Positions 37,358 through 47,803 of a stretch of 64,000 nt of DNA are shown one piece after another. Location: the NCBI GenBank assembly GCA_022575985.1, contig JAKSXM010000228.1:1-64000 (forward strand). The letters run 5' to 3'. Position numbers and translations under genes: made by a program. The stretch comes from Anagrus nilaparvatae. Taxonomy: Eukaryota; Arthropoda; Insecta; Hymenoptera; Mymaridae. Position 1 is the first letter of the stretch. Every line of letters begins with the position of its first letter. The notes below the pieces were generated by a model. The model did not search any database. It was not told where the DNA came from and saw only the letters and a list, made by a program, of their open reading frames with translations.

Positions 37358-38450
37358 GGTACGTATCCAGAAAATTTTTTCAGGGGGGGGGGCAGATTTT
37401 TTTCCAGGAAGGTGAGGGTGAAAATTAAGATCTGCAATATTTTCACCTGACTTTCGCAAATTTTCAGCGGATTTTTGCGATTAAAAATGCATTTTTATCA
37501 GGTTAAATCATAGATTATAAAAAGTTGTTAATAATTATAATATAATTATAAAGAATATCATATGCAAATTTTTTTTTTTTTTAAGAATTAAATAAACTCA
37601 TAAAATTTAATCAATACGAAATTTACATTACATACAATTTTAATTATTCACAGCAGGGTGACGTTAAGATTTCTTTTATTTTTATCGTATTTTTGTTGCA
37701 TATTTTGATAAAAATTTTTGATAAAAGGATTTTTTCATCTACGAATTGTCTACTTTTTAATCCAATTAAAAGGAAATTAGAATCGAAAAAATCAGTTGAA
37801 AAATTAGTTCAATATTCAACTTTTAAAAAACTGCAATATTTTTTATTTTCACCTGATTTTCGCGAGTTTTCGGCAGATTTTCACGATTTGAAATGCATTT
37901 TAATCGGTTTAATTTGTAGATTATATAAATATTAAAAAATTGCTCATTTTATTATTAAATAAATTTTTTTTTTTATAACAAATAAACTTATAAAATTTAA
38001 ATATTTAATTATTCTTTTGTATTTTTATGGGTTAAGGAATTATTGCACGCGACTATACACTGAGTTTTTTATTGGAAAAGAATATCTAATAATTTTTTAT
38101 TATTTGATGAGTTAGTATTTTAGGAAGCTGGCAGCTGTTTTGATTTTAATATTAGTTTCGACAAGTTTAATCAAATTTTTACGACTTTTCCAAAAATACT
38201 AAATTAAATTTTTTTTTTTAAATGAACAGGAAATAAATGTAATAAATAAAAATTAATATAAAATTTAATAGCTTTATTTAAATAGAAATTTTTGATTCTG
38301 AGAACAAAATATGACTTCAATGTGTTAAAAAAGACCGTTAAGTAGTGAAGTAAAAATATAAAAACGAAAAACTTGGAATCACACTTAAAAAAAGAAATTT
38401 TAAATAAAAAAAGAAGCAAAATCAAAAATTTCTCTCTGAATACGTGCCTG
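37358..38450. mobile_element. Putative TIR element with an internal direct repeat
   Basis: The left end AGGTACGTATCCAGAAAA and the right end TCTGAATACGTGCCTGCT form a short imperfect inverted repeat. Inside, a block at about 37430-37620 (CTGCAATATTTTCACCTGA, then CGCAAATTTTCAGC) recurs at about 37830-38005 in the same orientation, roughly 400 bp apart. A run of ten Gs lies at the left end (37383-37392). No recognisable protein is present; the two open frames are AT-driven. Confidence 0.4.
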
Positions 38451-39332
38451 CTCTAGTTTGCATAGGGAACTTTAGTTTCAAGAAATTCATTATTTTTTAA
38501 TTTCTCTGATTTTAATTCGAAAATTAAATTAATTAATATTCTGAGACGAAATACGATTGGCACTATATTATGAAGTTTGCGTTCTATATAAAAATTTAAC
38601 GTTGACCCATTTGTGCAAAAAACTTAATTTTTTTTAAACTTTACCAGTTCGAGAATTGGCCAATTTCACAAATGGGGTGTAACATATATGTATATGTTTG
38701 AATGTATGCATGTATAAGTGATCTCTTAGCGGAACTTAACGATCTGTGGTTAAAACATTATAAGTTATATATATGCAAGTACTTATGTAAAATGGGAGGA
38801 TGTATTTTATATGTATATGAGTGTATTTAATAATTTTTGGATGAAAGTAACACCACGTATTGGTCAAATTATTTTAAAATTTTAATACTTAAAAAATAGC
38901 GTATGAAAAACTTATTCACAAAATTTTTTTTTCTGATATTATTTATAAATAAATTCTAAAATTTTCATTTTTATATCATTTTAAAAATTTGCGCTATTTT
39001 AGTATTCTCTATTGATCATTCATTTACAGTGCACTCATTCAATCAAAAATCTGTTAACTTCATCAATTTTTATATATTGGCCTAATTATTATTTCAAATC
39101 CTTCATATATTATACATACTCTTATAGAACTATGCTACTTAATCGAAAGATGAAAGAAGAAAATTTTTGTTGAGCCGTCTATTTGCCATTTAATGTAAGA
39201 AAAAAACTCATAAATTTTTTTGAGTCGTGCAGAAAATTTAAAAGGGGTTTTATGAAAAACGTATAACTTTATAATTATTTATTACAATATAAGGTCTATA
39301 AACTTCTTTTTTTCGGCTCTTTTTTGGTTTAA
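38451..39332. other. Intergenic AT-rich stretch
   Basis: No gene or clear repeat was recognised here. Confidence 0.45.
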
Positions 39333-39735
39333 CCCATTAGCGCCCAATCGACACATACAAGCCATTTGAATTTTTTTAAATGAAAAAATCGATATTTTGG
39401 GCTAAAAATGTTATCTAGTAGGTAAAAAGGGCTGCATTTTTCATTTCCGAAGTCCGTTAAAGCGTACAACCGATACGTCCTTAGTAAAATTTTATATTCC
39501 ATGAGACTTTTTTTGGACCCAGTATCATTTTAAATAACGTTTAAAAAATGTTTAAAATTTACCCCACTTTTAGGGGATGATATCGCGTTTTCTAGCGGTT
39601 GTACGCTAAAACGGACTTCGGAAATGGAAAATTCAGCCCCTTTTACCTACTAGATAACATTTTTAGCCCAAAATATCGATTTTTTCATTTAAAAAAATTC
39701 AAATGGCTTGTATGTGTCGATTGGGCGCTAATGGG
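39333..39735. mobile_element. piggyBac-type MITE
   Basis: A 403 bp element. The left end reads TTAA then CCCATTAGCGCCCAATCG; the right end mirrors it, ending CTAATGGG followed by GTAA. The CCC start and TTAA site are the piggyBac signature, with one mismatch in the right flank. The inverted arms are about 150 bp and nearly identical, including GGACTTCGGAAATG and TACCTACTAGATAACAT with its mirror. It has no coding capacity. Confidence 0.78.
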
Positions 39736-39739
39736 GTAA

Positions 39740-42700
39740 CATTTAGAAGTGATTACAAAAGTTTAATTTAAAATAAAATTATTTGGATCTTGACCCCTCC
39801 CCCCCAACTAATAAAACGTTATATTTTATTTGTAAGTTGCAAAAAAACACATATAAAAAAGAACAAGTAACAAAATTGAAAATTTAAAATGAATCGTTTG
39901 GATTTATTAATCCATTCCCAGACTAAAAGTGATAGATTAATTCATATACATGTATTTATATATATTGATAATAACAATAAAGAAAAAAAGCATACACAAT
40001 ACATTTCCAATGATCAAAGACTTTTGTTAAAGAATATTAACTCCATACAATAAGTAATATTACAAGTGTGTATTTTAATAGAAATCGATTTTTAAATGAC
40101 ATATTGAATTATTTATAACACTAATATAATAGACACCAAATCATCACGTACACGTGTATTATGTTTGTGTTAAAAAATTGATCAAAATGCAATTAGAATT
40201 ATTATAATAATATAATAATAAATATAAAATTTATGATATATATAATATATTAGAGCGTAACTTATTTATTTTTTTTTGGTTATTTTGGTCATAAAAACCC
40301 CCCAGATCCAAGAATTTTGGTTTTTGATTTTAAAAACCCGTGCCACCGAACACTTGAAGTTTCCTAGTTAAATAACATGGAAATTTCGACTTTTCAGCTT
40401 TCTAATTTTTTAACTTGATTCAAAATTTTTTTAAACACTAGCTAACTAGGCACACTCTAATATATATAAATATATATATTGTTTTTTTTTAGATCTAATA
40501 AATTTATAGCTTTATAATGATAATGATAATATTTTTAAATTCGTTGAATGTATGTTATTATATTATAAATTAATTGTTATTGTATATTTTAATAATTAAA
40601 GATCATGTTGAAAGTTTTGTAATGGTTATATGAACAGGTGTACATTAGAAGGGTAGCTATTTTTAAAAGTTTTATAATTTCTATTTGAAAAATTCAAGCA
40701 TTATGATTTTTTTAAAATGGAAATAGTTCTATCAAATAGTTTTATAAGTTTAGTTCACTAACCCAAATCAAAAACTTCTTAAATCCTTAAATTTTTACTT
40801 ACCAGTATTTTTTGATATCCTAAACCTAAAAAAATATTTTCAAAATAATAACCCCTCTAATATACAATAAAAATATTGTATTTTAATATAATTTCAAAGA
40901 AAATAATAATTATATGTTTAATAGTATGACGAATTAACTTCCTTTAAGAAAAATAATTTATATTTTTCTTACACACACACATATATATCTAAATTATATT
41001 GTTATACTTACTTTACTTTAATTTATATATAGTTATGATTATTTCTTTCTTTTGATTTTTATATTTTTATTATACAAAATTGAAAAAAAAGTATATATAA
41101 ATAGTGATATGTTCTACTGAGTATGTAATGCAATTGTTATGTACATTAAATTAACTTCATATATACCTATATTTATTTTTTATATTAAAATGTAAATAGA
41201 ACGAAAGGTATATTATAATGATGATCATTGACTTGTACAAACAATTATTGTACGTGCAAGGAATATTATATAAGTGATAACTGACAGAACAAAAGGATAA
41301 TCAGATCAAATTGATATTATTTTAGTTTTTATTGTACTATATATATTGTTTAGACTATAAATAAGGAAATTATATATATATATATAAATGATATATAATT
41401 TGTGGTAATTTTATTGGTGTATTAATAAAAAGAAATTGGTATTTTTATGTTTTATATACAGAAAGGCCTATAAACCTATATATTTGTTAATAACGTATTT
41501 GTAATTGTTCAATATTTTATTAATTTCTCATTGTTTGTAAGTAATTGTAAAATTAAATAAATGTGTATAAAATTCCAGTTAGTTTCTGATTCAGGATTCT
41601 TGCTCTAATTTATTAATAGTTTTATAAGATCACTAAAAATTCATGTATATTTGGGCCATTATCTGATAGAAATATAAAAAAGAATATCTGGATCCCAGTC
41701 ACCTAGAATTTACAAATTATGTGAATTATGACCAACAAAATCTGAGTGAATGGTGAAAATTGAAAAAAGGGCCATTCACATTTTTCTTTTAATTTACAAA
41801 ACAGTGACTAAACATTTAGCCCATTTTGTTGCCTTGCACTATGAGCTTGAAAATTAAGTAAAAGTAACATACTTAGGTTTTTAAATTAATCTTTGCCAAA
41901 AACTAAAGAAGGCTTAGTTTTTATTTTTTCTAAACCATAAATAATACCCCATTGAATCCAAAAGCTAAATTACTAACTCCTTATTTTAACCTATCCAGAA
42001 ACAATTTGGTGGAAAATATCTACATCCTTAATCGGAAAGCTCAGAAAATTAGAACGCCTTGGCTTACACGGTAACACAGACTTTGATGAATATACAACCA
42101 AGTGGTTGATTTTTCATTAAATAGCTTAATTTTCAATAATTTTTTGAATTTAAAGCTTGCATTATATTGGTTGTTTTGTTCACCCACAGTTTACATTTAC
42201 TTAATTTCAATACTTTTATGAAGTTTTAGATTTTGGTTGGTTCCATTTTCAGTCATTAAATTTTGTTTTTTTTTTAATTTTTTTTCAAAGTGGCTTATTT
42301 TAGATTTTGGATTGACGTTTTTACCGGAATTTTCGAAAAATATTAATTTTGGAAAAAAAATTCTGATGCTTCAAAATTGGAACCTGAAATACCCAAAAAA
42401 AAAAAATTTTTTTTTTATTTTGGACAACTTCCGGTTTAATTTTTAGTGGTTTGAATTTTTAAAATTCACCGAAAATCAAGTTTCCCATGGTTTTATTTGT
42501 TCAAATTTTCCCACAATGTTGGCCTATGTGTTAGTTTGACCAAAAAAAATTTCTGAGACATGTCATTCAAATAAGCGCCTCGAATCATTATTTTAGTCTA
42601 TAATCACATTTTTAGTCTGTCAAAATTAGTTAGTATTATCTGAAAAAAAGAGGCGGAAATATTTTTTTCCTCTCAATTAACGTATAAATTAATTTTTGGT

Positions 42701-42958
42701 ATTTTTGGGCAATTTTACGATAATTTAATATTGATATATAATAATATTTAAATAATATAAAATAATGTAATAATATAACAATAATTATTTGAATATATCA
42801 ATGTTTCTATAATATGTACTTTAAACCATCGCTTCAGAATTACTTATTTTCTTTGTTAATGTAAGCAATGCAGAGAAAAATGATCAGAAACCATGAAATT
42901 TATTTCCATTACATTTTTTGTGATTTCACAATAAACAATTTTTACAGTACAGTTACTA
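39740..42958. other. Intergenic AT-rich stretch
   Basis: No gene was recognised. A possible small repeat spans about 40249-40462, with inverted end phrases TATTAGAGCG and CACTCTAATA, but support is weak. The open frame at 42237-42446 is low-complexity. Confidence 0.4.
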
Positions 42959-43766
42959 CAGGAACCCCTCGTTATCCGCGGTTTTATTATCCGCGGTTCA
43001 CCGTATCCGCGGTAGGACCAAAATATCCAATCCCTTGTTTTCCGCGGAAAAATTCTTGTTATCCGCGGTTTTTTTTGTGCACTAAAAAAAACGTCAAGAA
43101 GACAACGTCAAGAAGTATTTTGTTTCAATATGACTATGTTCAGATTTTCGAGAATATTTATAATTTTTTTCTAACCTACATTCATTTTTAATTTTTTTTT
43201 TTTGAAGTTTATAAAATAAAATTGTATTTCGTAATTATAATGGCTCCACAATCAAGGAAAACACCCCAATCATCTAAGAAAACACCATCTCGCGCAAGGA
43301 GCGTCATGAATATCGCGGATAAACTCAAAATTTTGAATTTGATTGATAATGGTGAAAAAATTGCCGTAATTGCAAGGCGTTTTCAAGTGAATGAGTCGTC
43401 AATTAGGACAATACGCGATAATAAAGATAAAATCCGAAATAGATCTCTAAATTTGGGGCAGCACACCAAATTTGTGAAGGTTGTACGCGGAAATATTCTT
43501 GAGAAAACGGAGGAAATGCTCACAATTTGGATCCAAGATTTGATACATAAAAGTATTCCAGTTACAACTGCTGCTATCAGGAGCCAAGCGATGCTATTAG
43601 AAAAGCTTTAAGCTTTATTAGAAAAAAAAAATTAATTTTAATATAATTTGAATTTCTACGAACGTAACCCCTATTTTCCCATAAGAGTAAGGTCTTATTA
43701 TCCGCGGTTTTGTTATCCGCGGTACTTTTCAGGAACGTATCCCCCGCGGATAACGAGGGATGCCTG
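42959..43766 (+). mobile_element. Tigger/pogo-type element, deletion derivative
   Basis: An 808 bp element flanked by TA on both sides. Ends are CAGGAACCCCTCGTTATCCG at left and the mirror of CAGGCATCCCTCGTTATCCG at right, the Tigger-type terminal sequence. The GTTATCCGCGG phrase recurs several times just inside each end, a pattern suited to transposase binding sites. It contains one short intact frame (43240-43611) but no room for a full transposase. Confidence 0.85.
43240..43611 (+). CDS. Tigger transposase DNA-binding domain only (CENP-B-type), truncated
   Basis: From the Met at 43240 (MAPQSRKTPQSS) the frame encodes 123 residues and ends in TAA. A basic N-terminus is followed by a Psq/CENP-B-like helix-turn-helix, with KLKILNLIDNGEKIAVIARR and ESSIRTIRDNKDKI at about residues 35-70. 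A second region starts at about residue 95 and resembles the beginning of the CENP-B second DNA-binding domain (MLTIWIQDLIHKSIPVTTAA). The protein then ends early: the DDE catalytic domain is absent. The frame lies wholly inside the TIR element. An upstream Met at 43222 is in frame; 43240 is chosen as the usual M-A-P start. It could be a self-binding repressor of related elements if expressed; that is inference. Confidence 0.7.
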   Translation: MAPQSRKTPQSSKKTPSRARSVMNIADKLKILNLIDNGEKIAVIARRFQVNESSIRTIRDNKDKIRNRSLNLGQHTKFVKVVRGNILEKTEEMLTIWIQDLIHKSIPVTTAAIRSQAMLLEKL

Positions 43767-43769
43767 TAT

Positions 43770-45015
43770 TATAATATACTATTCTCTGTTAAATAATCAA
43801 GACAATTTTCTACTGATTATATATTTTACCTGAATAATCCGTCTGGTGACTTCGTAAACTATTTAACGTCAAAACCGACGCGTTTCGGAACTTGTATTAT
43901 AGTTTCATAATCAGGGTGTATTAAAACATTAACACTTAACACTAATTACATAAAAAGTACAAAATGTTTAATAAATATAATAAAAATATTTTAATATAAA
44001 TATTTTATTTATTTAGGTAAAATATATAATCTTATTTTGTGACTTGGACACTACAAACATGTTTTTTAATTTTCTACTGACCAAGTTTTGGACTTCTAAT
44101 GATCCTTATTTCACCTCCTTATCATCCTATAGACCCTTTTTAAAATCAAAAACAGTGAAGCATGCAGATAGTATATGAACATATCATTGATCCATTTAAA
44201 GACTATGAACGTCCATATCATTGAAACATAAAATGTTGTCGGTTAACATCTAAGTTACGAATAATTATATTAAGATGTCGAGGAAAAATATAAGTAATAA
44301 TATAATGCACTACATAAACTAGGAAGAAAATATTTTCAATTTAATTAATAATGATAAAATAATTATTACATAAAATGGCTTTAAAATATACCGTAAATAC
44401 ACTATAACATTAAATAAATAATAGCTTATAATATATAAATTAATATTTCTTTCATTTTAATAATACTTTAATCATTAAAAATACATAACGATGATATTAC
44501 AGGTTTATTAATACATCCAACAACTAACTTTACAAAACTTAATACAAAAATACATAATTATACTTGGCTTTTCTATTATAAAACTGATACTTTTGTTTAT
44601 AATAGTTTATATTCTATGTGAGAAATATACAATTCAATATTTAATTATTAATGTATTATTACTAGTAAATGAAGGGTTTATTTTACAATTGTTAATAATA
44701 ATAGGTATATAATGTAATAATTAAAAAATTTTATTATGTGCTAGATATATACTTATTTTTGTATGTATCTAGGTATTATAAAATTACTTGGCAGAAGCAT
44801 AACTTTTTTATATGCATTGATATACTGTATTGTCGGCTAATATTCCTAATGAATATTTAATTAAGAGTTGTAGATAGAAATATTTTTTAGTTGTATTTCA
44901 AAAGTTCGGTGTTCTGGTTTTGATTGTTCTTAAGGTATGAAATCTTTTGAGGCTAATTATTCAATTCGAGAGTAATTTTGGAAAATTAATGGGGTAAATT
45001 TTAAGCTTGGTTTAG
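43770..45015. other. Intergenic AT-rich stretch with one hammerhead-like motif
   Basis: On the minus strand at 43917-43866 the order CCTGATTATG, an imperfect stem, CCGAAACG and a CGTC/GACG hairpin resembles a degenerate hammerhead core. It shares CGTTTCG and TCATNATCA-type phrases with the motif near 15.77 kb. Elsewhere no gene was seen. Confidence 0.35.
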
Positions 45016-45018
45016 TGC

Positions 45019-47108
45019 AGTGGTGGATCCAGGAACTTTTTCAGGAGGGGGCGATAATCCACTTTGCCACAGTGATTTCCAAAAATATTTTTTCCAAAAC
45101 GTAGAGATTTCCAATTTTTTTTTCAAAAAAATTTCCAAAAATTAAAAATTACTTTTTAAAAAAATTTTTGAATTAAGCTGTATCTTACTTCACGCTCGTT
45201 TTCTCTTGTTATAAAAAAATATAATCTAACCTATTATTTAATCAAAATTTGTAGTGTCAAAAATTTTTTATTCCGAATTTCAAGTTTAAAGTTTAAAGAA
45301 TTTTAAATTATGATAATTGGAAATAAATTTAAATAAATTAAAAAAAATTTACAAATAAAATTTAAATAATTCAATTAACTTTGATATGGCAGAAATAATT
45401 CAAACTTTCCTTCCTTTTAACGGGTTCTTGTATTACAAGCATTCGGGAAGAATAGGGAATCGAGCTTATTGGAGATGTAGAAAAATGGATGAGTGTGATG
45501 CTCGAGTCACAACCATCGGTAATGCTGAAAATTTAATTATTGTTAAAGGAGGAAATTCCGAAGTACAACTTCATGCACCTAATCTTGAAGTACTAAATGC
45601 TTTAAAGGTTGTGAGGTCTGTCAAGAGAAGAGCGGAAGAACATCCTGAAGCACTTGCTGTTCAGATTTTGCGTACTGAGCTTAGTACCAACAGGTACGAC
45701 TTATTTTCACAATAAATAAATTTTTTCTAAAAAAAAATTTTTTTATCAGGTGTCCTTGCCGAAATGTCAGATAGGTTAACTTTACGGAAAACATTTAGTC
45801 GCACGCGTTTACGTAACTTTCCTCCTAATCCACAAACAATAGATAATTTAGAAGGAATACCTACTGATTTCTGAAGCACGCTTAGTGGTGAAGATTTTTT
45901 GTCGTATGATAATTACGAAGATGAAGATTATGCTAATGAATTTGGAAGAATCGTAATTTTTGCTACCACCGAAAATTTTCGAAATTTGTTCCAAAGCAGA
46001 GTTTGGTTTTTCGACAGAACTTTTAGATGCACTCCGTCCATATTTTTTTATCTTTTTACTGCTCATACTTGCTGCTGTAAAACAACCGGGTACAAGAGGC
46101 GAAACTCAAACAGTTGGGTTACCTTTTGTTTATGCACTTCTAGAAACAAAACAAGAGGGTGCATACAAACAAGTTTTTCAAAAAATCTTTCATCGAGCAA
46201 GAGAACTCAACCTCGAAACCATCATACCATCAGTCATTATGAGTGATTTTGAGTTGACTATCATAAATGCTGCTAGAGATCTTATTGGTGTAGATAAGGT
46301 AAGATGTTGTTTATTTCATCTGGGTCGGAGTGTATACAGGAAAGTTCAAGATGTGGGACTACAACGTCTATACAGTAACCCAGAAGACCGCACTCTTAAG
46401 GATTATGTGCATATGATGATTACTCTTGCATTTGTACCAGTAGAAAGCGTAAAAGAAAATTTGTTCTACTTCGAAATCAGATACCAGATAGATTTACAAC
46501 CAGTATTTCAATATTTTGATGAATTTTATTTAAAATTCGTCAAAAAGCAAAACCAACACGAGGTAGACGAAGAAGGTTCCCATCCCCGCTATAGTCCAAC
46601 ATTATGGAATCAATATAATTCTGTTCTTATACGTACTGCGCGTACAAACAATATTTCCGAAGTTTATCATAACCGGTTGCAAATCGTCATTGACAAACAT
46701 CACTCTAGTTTGTACGCATTTTTAGTGGAATTAAAAAAGGAACAAGGTGATGCGGAAATTCAAGTAAGGCAAAAGTTAAAAAAAGGAAAAAAAAAAAGAA
46801 GAATAAATTTTTCGAATTGCTTCAATGTACCAAGAATATGTCAACAACAACGATATACTAACGTATTTAAAAGTCTTAGGACATAATATAAATTTATAAA
46901 ATTTTCATGTATTTATACAAATAAATTAACTGTTATATAGTCATATTTTTTAATTTTTTTTTAAATATTTTTTTTTATTTTTGGAAAAAAAGGAATTGGA
47001 AATTGGTATTGATTGGAAAAATTTTTTTTGGAAATCACTCTGGGTTGGAAAAAAAAGAATTGGAAAAAAAATTGGAAAAAGTGTCCACCTACCATATATC
47101 CACTTCTG
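45019..47108 (+). mobile_element. MULE-type transposon with FLYWCH gene, decayed
   Basis: Left boundary sequence CAGTGGTGGATCCAGGAACT and an inner AGTGATTTCCAAAAA block at about 45070 are mirrored at the right by TTTTTGGAAATCACT near 47021-47037 and by GTCCACCTACC near 47080. The match is partial, so the exact ends are approximate. It encloses the transposase pseudogene 45386-46886. Confidence 0.5.
45386..46886 (+). pseudogene. FLYWCH-MULE transposase, broken
   Basis: The ATG at 45386 starts a frame of 109 residues with a FLYWCH zinc finger: GFLYYKHSGR, then YWRCRKMDECDARV, then a closing His in QLHAPN, residues about 11-65. After a stop at 45713-45715, a following segment (GVLAEMSDRLTLRKTFSRTR, near 45750) and further stops lead to a second frame, 45960-46886. 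This matches a MULE transposase domain: GLPFVYALLETKQEGAY, IPSVIMSDFELTIINAARDL with the Asp-Phe-Glu catalytic box, and CCLFHLGRSVYRKVQ. The C-terminus is lysine-rich. At least one in-frame stop and a frameshift separate the halves (the catalytic first Asp region near 46015 lies in another frame), so no full product is made. Confidence 0.8.
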
Positions 47109-47468
47109 ATTTTGTGATAGAAAAATAAAAATAAATATTCATTTAAAATAAGTAAAGGAGGATCTCAAAGCAGTTAAATTTTTAACTCTTGTGTGTAGCC
47201 TGCAATTCCAAAAGTCTTGGGCTCAAAAACTCAAATTTGTTAGAATATAGCAATGGATTTTCTCAGAAGTTCTATTATTACATTAACTGTGACAGGTTTT
47301 ACAACCCCATTTAAAATACATAGTAGCATAAACGTATTTCGCGCATGGCATGCCACAGCGAATGTGGTAATTATGCAAAGATTCAGATTTAAAAAATTGC
47401 TAAGTATTCATAATTTTAAATTAGGTTGCAATAGGAGCTTGAAGTTACATTTTTCGTATTCCTATCTT

Positions 47469-47803
47469 CATTGAAATAAAAATCTACTTGCCGAAAATAT
47501 TCCGCTTGTGGTTAGGTGAAATTCGCTTACGGCTACCGAAATTCTACTTATGGATAGTGGAATTTTTTTCTTGCTCAAATAAAATTGAAAACATATTTTG
47601 ATCTCATCCTTTCTAAGAATTTTTTTTAGCTCATCATATTTTTGGGTGCATATCCTAAAATAGCGGAAATTTTTTTTTTTAATTTTCTTTACATTTCAAG
47701 TCATTTGCAATTGCTTAAGCGTAAAAAATTACACTAGCCATAAGTAGAATTCCGTTTGCCGTTAACGGAATTCCGCTTGCCGGGAGTAGATTTTTTTTGA
47801 GTG
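47469..47803. mobile_element. CACTG-ended MITE, copy B
   Basis: It starts CATTGAAATAAAAATC and ends GATTTTTTTTGAGTG. It carries the family blocks TTCCGCTTGTGG and CTTGCTCAAAT, and the mirrored CATTTGCAATTGCTTAAG and CGGAATTCCGCTTGCCGG. Internal palindromes such as GTTAACGGAATTCCGCTTGC recur at both ends. Confidence 0.65.
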
